From the NCBI RefSeq assembly GCF_024347055.1, contig NZ_AP024895.1, positions 1,426,001 through 1,490,000 of the forward strand: a DNA stretch of 64,000 nt. The letters run 5' to 3'. The notes below the pieces were generated by a model that searched no databases, was not told the DNA's origin, and saw nothing but the letters and a program-made list of their open reading frames with translations. The first letter of the stretch is position 1; each line of letters opens with the position of its first letter. The DNA comes from Vibrio porteresiae DSM 19223. GTDB lineage: Bacteria > Pseudomonadota > Gammaproteobacteria > Enterobacterales > Vibrionaceae. A program made the translations under genes and the position numbers. Below, piece after piece: positions 26,345 through 34,696 of the stretch.

Positions 26345-26785
26345 CTACTTTTTGGCAACTTCTTTAAATTCTAGGGTGTGTACGTCGTTTTTCAGGGTCA
26401 ACACGTTTTCTTTCAACGTGACTTTGTTCCAGTCGCCTAGGCTTTGTTGTACCGAGAACTCACTGTCCATTACATCACCGATGCACATTTTCATGGTCAT
26501 CGACATTTTCTCAATACGGAATTGGTTGTTTTTCTTCAGTTCACCTTGACCAAAGAAGTCGTTACAGCCAGCGTTTCCGCTTGCCATCATCTTCTCACTA
26601 AATTGAAGGAATGGAGTGCTATTACGTGGATCAGGTTTAACAGCTTGGTCATCGATTTTAACCAGTTGCCAGCGGTGACCTTCGAGGTCTTTAGCGGTGA
26701 TAGGGGCATCGCCGTGATTGGCACAACCACTCAAAACAAGCGCACCGACCGTTGCGGCCAGCAATGATTTTGAACTAAGCTTCAT
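26345..26785 (-). CDS. META-domain lipoprotein, HslJ-like
   Basis: A 146-aa lipoprotein: hydrophobic signal, lipobox LSGC with Cys21, then a META domain starting near residue 33 (DLEGHRWQLVKIDDQ). GNAGCNDFFGQGEL and the conserved two Cys residues are as in HslJ, a heat-shock outer-membrane protein linked to novobiocin resistance in E. coli. The molecular role of META domains is unknown. It is a single-gene unit. Confidence 0.88.
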   Translation of the reverse strand: MKLSSKSLLAATVGALVLSGCANHGDAPITAKDLEGHRWQLVKIDDQAVKPDPRNSTPFLQFSEKMMASGNAGCNDFFGQGELKKNNQFRIEKMSMTMKMCIGDVMDSEFSVQQSLGDWNKVTLKENVLTLKNDVHTLEFKEVAKK

Positions 26786-26939
26786 AGTAATTCACTCCAA
26801 ATTCAGGCAATGTTGACCAGTATATGCACTTAGTCAGATAGTTTGTCAGTGTATCGTTATGGTTTGATCTTTTCATGACGCAAGGCTGATGTTCACCAGA
26901 CAGTCGCCAACAATTGATGACCTATGAGCAGATAACATT

Positions 26940-27188
26940 ATGGAACAGCTAGAATTTTTTACAGTCCCAAGCCCTTGCGTCGGCGTGTGTACCGTTGATG
27001 ATAAAGGCTATTGCCAAGGCTGTATGCGTAAGCGAGAAGAGCGGTTCAATTGGTTAACTATGACGCCAGCTCAACAGCTTTATGTCATCAAATTATGCAA
27101 ACAACGTTATCGCCGTAAAGTATCACAAAGTCAGTCTCAGCCCGAGAAAACTAATCAATCAGACAGTCCGCAACAAGAGTTATTTTAA
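26940..27188 (+). CDS. DUF1289 small cysteine-rich protein
   Basis: An 82-aa protein with the DUF1289 pattern SPCVGVCTVDDKGYCQGCMRKREE; the four Cys at about residues 13, 17, 25 and 28 suggest a zinc or iron-sulfur site. The C-terminal 25 residues are a low-complexity Gln/Ser tail. The function is unknown. The ATG lies after a stretch with only a weak ribosome site. Confidence 0.85.
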   Translation: MEQLEFFTVPSPCVGVCTVDDKGYCQGCMRKREERFNWLTMTPAQQLYVIKLCKQRYRRKVSQSQSQPEKTNQSDSPQQELF

Positions 27189-27248
27189 ATTTTTGGGCGA
27201 GTATCAAATTTTGCTCTAGAGGAAGGAAAACGCTAGGGGAGAGATGGA

Positions 27249-27272
27249 GACCGCCATCATTACATGGCGGTC
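27249..27272. terminator. Hairpin between convergent DUF1289 and hypothetical genes
   Basis: GACCGCCAT and ATGGCGGTC pair perfectly around six bases. The flanks are only mildly T-rich, so it may be an inefficient bidirectional terminator. Confidence 0.55.
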
Positions 27273-27279
27273 ATATAAT

Positions 27280-27501
27280 TTATTCTGCAGGGTTCCAGCG
27301 ATCGCTTACCCATCCACCCACGTTTTCGTCAAAATGCACTCCAGCGAACTGCACTTTGGGTTCTGCGTGTTGTACACGAGCGTCAGGGTTAGTGATGATT
27401 TGGAAGATGTAATCCGCCATTGGATCGGTATGTACGGTTTGTGTGCGGGTTGCCACTTCTTTGATCATCTGTAAGCGATAGGTTTTGCTGGCGCGTTTCA
27501 T
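27280..27501 (-). CDS. Conserved-looking hypothetical protein, 73 aa
   Basis: The ATG at 27501 is preceded by GGAGG at good spacing, and the frame encodes MKRASKTYRLQMIKEVATRT, then VHTDPMADYIFQIITNPDAR and an acidic, Trp-containing end. It has no membrane segment and no motif I recognise. The strong ribosome site and terminal hairpin support expression. Confidence 0.6.
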   Translation of the reverse strand: MKRASKTYRLQMIKEVATRTQTVHTDPMADYIFQIITNPDARVQHAEPKVQFAGVHFDENVGGWVSDRWNPAE

Positions 27502-27907
27502 TTCATTAACCTCCGAGTTTATTGCAGCGAGTAGATCAAAGTTAGAACTGTCACTAGGGAAGGTCAACACAAGCGCTGGGGTATATTTTCTAATGCGTAA
27601 AGCGTTAATAATCGCGATGAAACACCGAAAAATGGGGAATGTCAGATGAATTTTGGGTCGATAAAGGCATCACTAGCGGTGAAAACCTCACCAATTTGGT
27701 GAGTTCGTTAGCTAAATTGCACTGATTTAATGCAATCAATGGCACTGAATAATGCTGTTATACCATAGGTTGGATTACAATTTGATAACACGAGATGCCA
27801 AATGTCACAATACTTTTTTGGCAGCGGAAGGAAAATGTGTGGGAGTGTTGGCATTTTTGAGCCGATTTTCCAAACAAAAGAAAATCGGCTCAAGGAGATA
27901 TGTCGGA
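27502..27907. other. Intergenic stretch without a clear gene
   Basis: Nothing longer than very short frames is visible. It contains the hairpin CTCACCAATTTGGTGAG near 27686 and a long stem-loop at 27857-27893. The rest has no recognisable signal. Confidence 0.4.
27857..27893 (-). terminator. Long stem-loop after the SdaC-like permease gene
   Basis: TTGAGCCGATTTTC and GAAAATCGGCTCAA form a perfect 14-bp stem with a nine-base loop, 15 bases beyond the permease stop. No T tract follows on either strand, so it may protect the 3' end or act with Rho. Confidence 0.55.
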
Positions 27908-29167
27908 TTAGAACAATAGGTTATACAAGATAGCCGACACTGCTAATGCACCCGTAAAGAGAATAAAGTAGGTGCTCATATGATGGCGATATTGCTTAAG
28001 TCCCGGCACTTTAAACACCGCTAACATTGGCATTAAGAACAAAATCATCGCAATTACCGGGCCAGAAAGTGCTTCCATCATGCCTAGAATACTTGGGTTC
28101 ATAACGGCAGCTATCCAAATTGAGACAAACAAAATGGCAATACCCAACTTGTCAGCGACTTTAGCGTTGAGGTTAAAGTGTTTACCCAGCAAGCCATTGA
28201 TGCTCTCTCGAGCGCCAAGGAAATGCCCTAAGAACGATGAGGTAATGGCCACAAACGCCACAAGTGGACCTAAACTCGCAATAAACGGATTATCCGTTAC
28301 GTTCGCTAAGTAAGTCAGCACGGAAATGTTTTGTGCTTTTGCTTGTGCAAGCTCAGCTGGTGACAGTGAAAACACACATGAGAAAACAAACAGCAGGACA
28401 AAGATGATCAGCAGTACGCTGGTGTTACGCAAAATCTGTTCAGATTTTTCAACCGCTTGACGACGGTAATGACGACGCTGTGTGTTGGCAAAACTGGAAA
28501 TCGCCGCCGCATGACTAAATGAGAACACGACTACCGGTATCGCTAACCAAACGGTACGTCCGAAATCGCCCCAAGCAGGCATGGCCAGTGTTGGTGCATG
28601 CCAGTAAGGAATCAGATAGAACGAGAGTGCAAGTAAGGTTGCTGCTAATGGATATACCATTGCGGCAAATGCCCTTAACATCAGTTTCTCACCGCCAAGC
28701 ATGATGGCAATCAGCACAAAAATCATTGAACCGGACAAGAGCCAACGCTCAGGAGAAGCGAATCCTGCTTGATTCACTAGAAAGCTGTCAACCGTGTTGG
28801 TCAGGCCCACACCATAAATAAGCAGAATGGGAAAGATCGACAAAAAGTACAGCCATGAGATCAAACGTCCAGCTTTAGGCCCAAAGTGTTCATCCACCAC
28901 ATCGGTAAAGTCGGTAGGCTCTTGCTTCGATGACAAGACAAACCGCGCTAAACCGCGGTGCGCCAAATAGGTCATAGGGAAGGCAATAAGGGCCATGATA
29001 ATTAATGGCCAAAAGCCACCAATACCTAAGTTAATGGGTAAAAAGAGAATACCTGCTCCCACGGCTGTGCCAAATAGGCTAAGTAGCCAATGAGTGTCGT
29101 GTTTTGTCCAAGTACTACTCTGAGTTTGAGTTACGCTAAAGCTAGTGGTTTCTTGAGATTCTTTCAC
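27908..29167 (-). CDS. Serine/threonine-type amino acid permease, HAAAP family
   Basis: A 419-aa inner-membrane symporter with 11 membrane helices. LLSLFGTAVGAGILFLPIN is the family substrate-binding motif, and SFSHAAAISSFANTQRRHY matches the loop of the SdaC/TdcC/YhaO group (hydroxy/aromatic amino acid permeases), so serine, threonine or a related amino acid moved with H+ or Na+ is likely. No serine deaminase gene is next to it, unlike sdaCB. The exact substrate is uncertain. Confidence 0.88.
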   Translation of the reverse strand: MKESQETTSFSVTQTQSSTWTKHDTHWLLSLFGTAVGAGILFLPINLGIGGFWPLIIMALIAFPMTYLAHRGLARFVLSSKQEPTDFTDVVDEHFGPKAGRLISWLYFLSIFPILLIYGVGLTNTVDSFLVNQAGFASPERWLLSGSMIFVLIAIMLGGEKLMLRAFAAMVYPLAATLLALSFYLIPYWHAPTLAMPAWGDFGRTVWLAIPVVVFSFSHAAAISSFANTQRRHYRRQAVEKSEQILRNTSVLLIIFVLLFVFSCVFSLSPAELAQAKAQNISVLTYLANVTDNPFIASLGPLVAFVAITSSFLGHFLGARESINGLLGKHFNLNAKVADKLGIAILFVSIWIAAVMNPSILGMMEALSGPVIAMILFLMPMLAVFKVPGLKQYRHHMSTYFILFTGALAVSAILYNLLF

Positions 29168-29356
29168 TGATATACCGCTAATTGTGAAATTTAATGCGGG
29201 CGATACTACTCCTTTCAGAATATATGGTCATATTGGAAACCCAGTTAGAATCACTGTGATAAAAAAGTATCTCTTCCCTCAAAAACCTGTTTTCTCCATA
29301 AAAGCAGTGTTTACTTTCGATTTTTAACTTAAAATTAGAATAATAAACCAAATTTT

Positions 29357-29396
29357 TACAACAAATCAGAATTCAAGAGTTTGTCTATTTGTTGTA
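29357..29396. promoter_or_regulatory. Inverted repeat, 10-20-10
   Basis: TACAACAAAT and ATTTGTTGTA are perfect complements separated by 20 bases, about 190 bases upstream of the permease start. Possible operator pair for the permease or a 3' structure of the helicase transcript. Confidence 0.45.
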
Positions 29397-29474
29397 CATG
29401 GAGATTTTTACCCTGTTGGTATGTGGGGGAGAGTCTCGAGGGCGTGGAGAAACTATCAGAAGGGAAGAGCGAAT

Positions 29475-29508
29475 AAAAAGCCAACAGCGCCATAAGGAAC
29501 TGTTGGCT
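29475..29508 (-). terminator. Terminator of the DEAD-box helicase gene
   Basis: AGCCAACAG and CTGTTGGCT pair around 12 bases; read on the minus strand the stem runs into TTTTTATT. It lies just after the helicase stop. Confidence 0.88.
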
Positions 29509-29515
29509 GGAAGGT

Positions 29516-30715
29516 TTACTGCTCGTCTTTGGTTGGACGTTTGTTCTTAGGTACGTAATTCAAAATGGAAATTGGCACTGGCTTTTTCGGAGTAAAACCT
29601 TCCACTTCACGACGTTCTAAAAGATGACCTAGGCGACTTTCAATCATGCATAAGTTTTTAAAGTTATCTTTAGAAACTAAAGAGATAGCTTCACCTTTTG
29701 CATCCGCACGACCTGTTCGACCAATTCGGTGAATGTACTCATCGGCTGGGAAAGGCAAGTCGTAGTTGATGACGCGTTCTAGTTGGTCGATATCGATACC
29801 GCGCGCACCCACACCTGTCGCGATTAAGTAGGCAATCTCACCGGCTTTAAATTGCTCAAGTAACTGATTACGTACTGCTTGGCTGCGTCCGCTATGGAAG
29901 GCTTCTGCATGGATGCCACGTTTCGCTAGCTGATCTGACAGTTTGGCCGCACCATGTTTGGTTTCAATGAAAATCAACGCTTGTTTCCATTGGTTCTCTT
30001 TAATGAGGTGACTCAGTAGTGCCGATTTTGTGTCCTTATCGACAGTGATGATCCATTGTTCGATATTTGACTTAGAGGCGTCTTTGGCAGCAATACTGAT
30101 TTCGTGAGCATCATGTACCGCTGATTTAGCGAGATCACGGACTTTATTCGAGAGGGTTGCGGAGAAAAGCAGTTGTTGAATCTGTTCAGGCAAGCGATCC
30201 AGAATCTTGTTGATATCGTCGATAAAGCCCATATCCAGCATACGGTCTGCTTCATCTAAAACCACGGTTTCCACTTCCTCAAAATGCACCGCATGTTGAC
30301 CGTACAGATCAAGTAGACGACCTGGTGTTGCCACCAAAATATCGCGGCCTTCGATCAGCGCTTGCTTTTGACTTTTATCATCTACACCACCGAACGCTGC
30401 CATTCCTTTTAGTGAGGTGAAAAGGCAATAATCGTCGATCGATTTTGCCACTTGGAGGGCTAACTCACGAGTGGGTACTAAAATCAGCGCACGAACGCGT
30501 TTCTTACGTTGGGTTTCACCTTGACGTAAGCGTTCGATGATTGGCAGCAAATAGGCAGCGGTTTTACCTGTACCGGTTTGCGACGCAGCAATCACATTTT
30601 TGCCCGCTAGAATCGGTGGAATCGCTTGATTCTGAATGCGAGTTGGTTTTGGGTAATTCAGTGCTTTAAGCGCTTGAATTACATTTTGGCTTAAGCCAAG
30701 TTGTTCAAAAGACAT
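29516..30715 (-). CDS. DEAD-box RNA helicase, RhlE-like
   Basis: A 399-aa RNA helicase with all core motifs: Q motif and Walker A ASQTGTGKT (residues 44-52), PTRELA, VATPGR, DEAD 154-157, SAT 185-187 and HRIGRTGR 329-336. Motif V reads IATGVGARGIDI, with Gly301 in place of the usual Asp of ATDxAARGID. The C-terminal tail is short and basic. The best subgroup is RhlE-like; roles are ribosome assembly or RNA decay, often at low temperature. It is monocistronic with a terminator at 29475-29508. Confidence 0.9.
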   Translation of the reverse strand: MSFEQLGLSQNVIQALKALNYPKPTRIQNQAIPPILAGKNVIAASQTGTGKTAAYLLPIIERLRQGETQRKKRVRALILVPTRELALQVAKSIDDYCLFTSLKGMAAFGGVDDKSQKQALIEGRDILVATPGRLLDLYGQHAVHFEEVETVVLDEADRMLDMGFIDDINKILDRLPEQIQQLLFSATLSNKVRDLAKSAVHDAHEISIAAKDASKSNIEQWIITVDKDTKSALLSHLIKENQWKQALIFIETKHGAAKLSDQLAKRGIHAEAFHSGRSQAVRNQLLEQFKAGEIAYLIATGVGARGIDIDQLERVINYDLPFPADEYIHRIGRTGRADAKGEAISLVSKDNFKNLCMIESRLGHLLERREVEGFTPKKPVPISILNYVPKNKRPTKDEQ

Positions 30716-31061
30716 AACATGCTCAATAAGTAGAATCCGCGTTAGCGGAGATCACATCAACCGATACCTACGTTTTATCAAGGTGTTACCGAGCCAATGT
30801 GAGTGGATACATAATAAGGTGTCGCTATTGGCGGCGACTATATCATATCTCCTCGGCTGTACTGAATAAAAGCGCACACTTGCCCACAAAAATGCTTCTA
30901 AATGGAGCGTATTCTTTTGGACTAACTTACCAAAAAGTGAGCTACCCACTTTTTTGTGGGTTATTGCTGTTTATACTAACTAAGAGTTAGTATGTGTTCA
31001 GTTGGTTAGGAAAAATGACTTTTTCTCGACCTGTAACGAAAAAAGAATAGGGGTTTTTTAC
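30716..31061. other. Divergent control region helicase/flavoprotein
   Basis: No gene is seen. It contains hairpin ACCCAC-T6-GTGGGT at 30944-30961 and the perfect palindrome at 30974-30992, followed by the flavoprotein ribosome site. Confidence 0.5.
30974..30992. promoter_or_regulatory. Palindromic operator upstream of the flavoprotein gene
   Basis: TACTAACT-AAG-AGTTAGTA is a perfect 8-bp inverted repeat about 70 bases before the flavoprotein start. Its form resembles the TACTA...TAGTA sites of HxlR/DUF24-type quinone and electrophile sensors; that link is inference. Confidence 0.6.
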
Positions 31062-31613
31062 ATGAGTAATACCGTCGTTGTTTATTTCTCAGGATATGGT
31101 CACACAAAAAAAGTGGCTGAGTATGTAGCTAAAGGCGCCAATGCAAAGCAGATTGCGATCAGTGCTGAAGGCGATATTACCGATGCTGACTGGGATACTT
31201 TGAATGCGGCTGATGCCATCATTTTTGGTGCGCCAACTTATATGGGTAACTACCCATGGCAATTCAAAAAATTTGCTGATGCATCGTCTAAAATTTGGTT
31301 TAACCAAGGCTGGAAAGACAAAGTATTTGGTGGTTTTACTAACAGCGCTAGCCTAAATGGCGACAAACAAGTGACGATGATTGCGCTACAAACTCTTGCC
31401 TCTCAACATGGTGGTGTTTGGGTTAGCCTAGGTTTGCCACCTTCAAACACACTTGCTGCAACTCGCCAAGATGTGAATAACTTAGGGGCTTCTGTTGGCG
31501 TATTGGTTCAATCTCCATCTGATGCGGGTGACGATGCGATTCCTGCGGGCGATTTAGAAACTGCTCGTTTGTATGGTGAACGTGTTGCTGCTGTTGCTGC
31601 TCGTTTAAAATAG
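31062..31613 (+). CDS. Flavodoxin-like NAD(P)H:quinone oxidoreductase family protein
   Basis: A 183-aa flavodoxin-fold protein. VVVYFSGYGHTKKVAEYVA is the FMN phosphate loop and DAIIFGAPTYMGNYPWQFK the second FMN motif, as in WrbA-type quinone reductases and NADPH-dependent FMN reductases. It probably reduces quinones by two electrons and protects against electrophile stress. I start at the ATG at 31062, preceded by AGGGG; the longer frame lacks homology. It is a single-gene unit behind a palindromic operator at 30974-30992. Confidence 0.85.
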   Translation: MSNTVVVYFSGYGHTKKVAEYVAKGANAKQIAISAEGDITDADWDTLNAADAIIFGAPTYMGNYPWQFKKFADASSKIWFNQGWKDKVFGGFTNSASLNGDKQVTMIALQTLASQHGGVWVSLGLPPSNTLAATRQDVNNLGASVGVLVQSPSDAGDDAIPAGDLETARLYGERVAAVAARLK

Positions 31614-31695
31614 GCACAGTTGTTTTACCTACGCCAATCGCCAAAGGTGCAAGCTATGCAATATCACCTTAACAGGTGTGACCATTAAAAATCAG

Positions 31696-31720
31696 AGCCG
31701 ATGCATTGCATCGGCTTTTT
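31696..31720 (+). terminator. Terminator after the flavoprotein gene
   Basis: AGCCGATGC and GCATCGGCT pair around ATT and run into TTTTT. Confidence 0.9.
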
Positions 31721-31762
31721 CATCTCTATTGCTGCCTATCTGAATCCCACTCATTCTCTATC

Positions 31763-31809
31763 TGAGTCAATTTTAGAAATTTTGAACTGGTACTGAGTCA
31801 TCTTAGAAA
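31763..31809 (+). promoter_or_regulatory. Direct repeat upstream of rhaB, likely activator site
   Basis: TGAGTCAATTTTAGAAA (31763-31779) and TGAGTCATCTTAGAAA (31794-31809) are direct repeats 31 bp apart, three helical turns, about 100 bases before rhaB. AraC-family activators bind such 17-bp repeated half-sites, so the linked AraC-type regulator is the obvious candidate. Confidence 0.65.
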
Positions 31810-31905
31810 AAAAGATCGCTGGCTACTTTGTCAGGCTGTTTTATTAAGTTTTTGCTCGGTGATTTTGGCTTTAATCACTCTCATGATGAATGAGGATTAT
31901 CGCCA

Positions 31906-33339
31906 ATGAAAACAGTGATAGCTATTGACCTTGGAGCGTCCAGTGGCCGTGTAATGGCTGGCCATTTCTCTCAAGGAAAAATCAGTCTAGAGGAAGCGCA
32001 TCGCTTCCCAAACCAGCAAGTAATCCGCGATGGACACAGCTGTTGGGACCTCTATTCCATTCTGGAAGAGATCAAAGTTGGGATTAATAAGGTAGTCGCA
32101 ACGTACCCCGACGTGTGCTCTTTAGGGATTGATACATGGGGCGTCGACTTCGTACTGCTCGATCAATTCGGTACTCACCTTGGGGAGTTTGTGAGTTACC
32201 GCGATGCACGCACGCAAGGCGTTGGCGCAGCCATGCAGCAACATCTTAGTGCCAATGACATTTACGCAATCAGTGGCATTCAATTTCTCTCTTTCAACAC
32301 CATTAATCAGCTCAAAGCGATCGTCGATAGTCAGCCTCAATGGTTGGACAAGGTCGATACCTTGCTGTTTATTCCCGACTACCTCAACTACAAATTGTGT
32401 GGGGTTAAACATTGTGAATACACCAATGCATCGACCAGCCAATTGCTCGATTGTGCGCAGAAAACATGGAGCGTTGAGTTAATTAACGCCTGTGGTGCAA
32501 AAGCACAATGGTTTTTGCCACCGCAAATGCCTAATCGCTTGATTGGTCAGTATCAGCTAGGTGATGTCACTATCCCTGTTTGTTCGGTTGCCAGTCATGA
32601 TACCGCTTCTGCGGTTGCGGCTACGCCACTGCATAACAGTGAAACAGCCTATTTAAGCTCGGGTACTTGGTCTTTGATCGGTATTGAAAGCTTAACACCA
32701 TGCCTTAGCGAGAAAGCGTTTAGTTACAACCTCACTAATGAAGGGGGAGTGGACGGGCGCTATCGCGTGCTAAAAAACATCATGGGCCTTTGGCTTATCC
32801 AACGGATTAAAGCAGAAAATCCATCACTGACGTTTAGTGATATTAAGTTGCTTGCTCAGAATGCAACGCCGTTTGCGTTCATTCTCAATCCCAACGACGA
32901 CCTATTCCTCAATCCTACATCGATGACGCAAGCGATCAAACAGTGGTTTGAAGATCGTCAGCAAGCGGCTCCGCAAACTCTTGCTCAGATAGTGCGCTGT
33001 ATCTATGACAGTCTCGCACTGGCTTACAGCGATGCACTGACACAACTGAGTGATGTGCTCGGCAAACCCATTCAAGAGCTGCGCATTGTTGGCGGTGGCA
33101 CGCAGGATAATCTGCTCAATCAATTGTGTGCAGACGTGTGTGAAATCCCGGTTTCTACTGAACCCACTGAAGCCTCTGCATTAGGCAATGTCATTAACCA
33201 ATTTATCGCGTTGGATGTGATCTCATGCTTGGAGGAAGGACGACAAATTATCGATTCCTGCTCCGACGTGAAACGTTATCAACCAACACCTATCCCTCAA
33301 TTACAACAAATCAAAATGCAGTATCAACTGCTGAAATGA
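31906..33339 (+). CDS. rhaB: Rhamnulokinase
   Basis: A 477-aa FGGY-family sugar kinase that phosphorylates L-rhamnulose to L-rhamnulose-1-phosphate (EC 2.7.1.5). IDLGASSGRVMAG at the N-terminus is the phosphate-1 motif, LGIDTWGVDFVLLD carries the catalytic Asp, and LRIVGGGTQDNLLNQLCAD is the C-terminal adenosine motif. First gene of rhaBATMD; E. coli RhaB is 489 aa. The rhaA start follows 14 bases after its stop. Confidence 0.96.
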   Translation: MKTVIAIDLGASSGRVMAGHFSQGKISLEEAHRFPNQQVIRDGHSCWDLYSILEEIKVGINKVVATYPDVCSLGIDTWGVDFVLLDQFGTHLGEFVSYRDARTQGVGAAMQQHLSANDIYAISGIQFLSFNTINQLKAIVDSQPQWLDKVDTLLFIPDYLNYKLCGVKHCEYTNASTSQLLDCAQKTWSVELINACGAKAQWFLPPQMPNRLIGQYQLGDVTIPVCSVASHDTASAVAATPLHNSETAYLSSGTWSLIGIESLTPCLSEKAFSYNLTNEGGVDGRYRVLKNIMGLWLIQRIKAENPSLTFSDIKLLAQNATPFAFILNPNDDLFLNPTSMTQAIKQWFEDRQQAAPQTLAQIVRCIYDSLALAYSDALTQLSDVLGKPIQELRIVGGGTQDNLLNQLCADVCEIPVSTEPTEASALGNVINQFIALDVISCLEEGRQIIDSCSDVKRYQPTPIPQLQQIKMQYQLLK

Positions 33340-33353
33340 ACCAAGGTGAAACA

Positions 33354-34613
33354 ATGAAAGAAGAATACATTACCTCAGCATATCGCGCTGCCCAAGCGCG
33401 CTTTCAAGAGCTCGACGTTGATACCGAAGCGGCCATGGCGCAACTCGCTCAAACTCCAATTTCGATGCACTGTTGGCAAGGCGATGATGTACGTGGCTTT
33501 GAATCCCCTGATGTGGCATTAAGCGGCGGTATTCAAACCACAGGGAATTACCCTGGTGCAGCCAAAACCCCAGCTCAACTGCGCGCCGATATGGAACAAG
33601 CGTTTGCGATGATTCCAGGGAAAAAACGCATCAACTTGCATGCTATTTATCTCGATTGTGAAGAGAAAGTCGAACGTGACCAACTTGAACCTAAACACTT
33701 TGCGTCTTGGGTCGAGTGGGCTAAACAGCAGAAAGTTGGCTTGGATTTTAACCCAACACTCTTTTCACATCCGCTGGCTGATGATGGCTTTACCTTGTCT
33801 CATCCTGATGAAAAGGTAAGGCAGTTCTGGATTGATCACGTCAAAGTGTGTCGCAAAATCTCCGCCTATTTTGGTAAAGAGTTAGGCACGCCTTCTGTCA
33901 TGAATATCTGGATTCCTGATGGCATGAAAGACCAAACTTTTGACCGTTTGGCACCTCGTCAACGCTTACTGGCTGCGCTGGATGAAGCCATCTCTGAAAA
34001 GATTGACACCAAATATCATATCGATGCGGTGGAAAGCAAACTGTTTGGTATTGGCGCTGAAGCTTACACCGTTGGCAGTAACGAGTTTTATATGGGTTAT
34101 GCAGCCACACGTGGCACGGCTTTGTGTCTGGATGCAGGCCATTACCATCCTACCGAAGTGATCAGTGACAAAATTTCCGCGTGTTCACTTTATATCCCTC
34201 ACTTGCTGCTGCATGTGACTCGTCCCGTACGCTGGGACTCTGACCACGTGGTTGCTTTCGATGATGAAACTCAAGCCATTATGCGCGAAATCGTACGTAA
34301 CCAACTGCAAGACCGCGTTTCGATCGGTTTGGACTTCTTTGATGCGTCAATTAACCGCATTGCCGCGTGGGTCATCGGGACTCGTAACGCGCAAAAAGCG
34401 CTATTGAAAGCCCTGCTTGAACCCACAGCAACACTCAAACGTGCGGAGCAATCTTTTGATTACACCACCCGTTTAGCACTCCTTGAAGAAAACCATTCTC
34501 AACCATGGAACGCAGTATGGGATTACTTCTGCTGGAAACAAGGTGCACCTGTTGGTCAAGAGTGGTTACCCCTAGTTAAAGACTACGAAGCGACGGTTCT
34601 CGCTGCTCGTTAA
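33354..34613 (+). CDS. rhaA: L-rhamnose isomerase
   Basis: Converts L-rhamnose to L-rhamnulose (EC 5.3.1.14), a Mn2+-dependent TIM-barrel enzyme. The length of 419 aa equals that of E. coli RhaA. MHCWQGDDVRGFE, DFNPTLFSHPLADDGFTLSH and CLDAGHYHPTEVI hold the metal-binding Glu, Asp and His residues. I start at ATG 33354, six bases after AAGGTGA, giving MKEEYITSAY; an in-frame ATG at 33336 overlaps the rhaB stop but has no ribosome site. Confidence 0.97.
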   Translation: MKEEYITSAYRAAQARFQELDVDTEAAMAQLAQTPISMHCWQGDDVRGFESPDVALSGGIQTTGNYPGAAKTPAQLRADMEQAFAMIPGKKRINLHAIYLDCEEKVERDQLEPKHFASWVEWAKQQKVGLDFNPTLFSHPLADDGFTLSHPDEKVRQFWIDHVKVCRKISAYFGKELGTPSVMNIWIPDGMKDQTFDRLAPRQRLLAALDEAISEKIDTKYHIDAVESKLFGIGAEAYTVGSNEFYMGYAATRGTALCLDAGHYHPTEVISDKISACSLYIPHLLLHVTRPVRWDSDHVVAFDDETQAIMREIVRNQLQDRVSIGLDFFDASINRIAAWVIGTRNAQKALLKALLEPTATLKRAEQSFDYTTRLALLEENHSQPWNAVWDYFCWKQGAPVGQEWLPLVKDYEATVLAAR

Positions 34614-34696
34614 TGCTATTTCGTGAAACACCGTATTTCGGCTCAGAGTGAGACCGAAATACGGATTAAACCCTACAAAATAATAAGGAAAATAGT

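Larger units (their letters stand above)
29168..29515. other. Intergenic region upstream of the permease
   Basis: It holds the permease promoter, the inverted repeat at 29357-29396 and the helicase terminator at 29475-29508. No coding signal is seen. Confidence 0.5.

Noticed and set aside
31859..31878. GTGA...TCAC as a CRP site before rhaB
   Set aside because: The spacer is 12 bases instead of 6.
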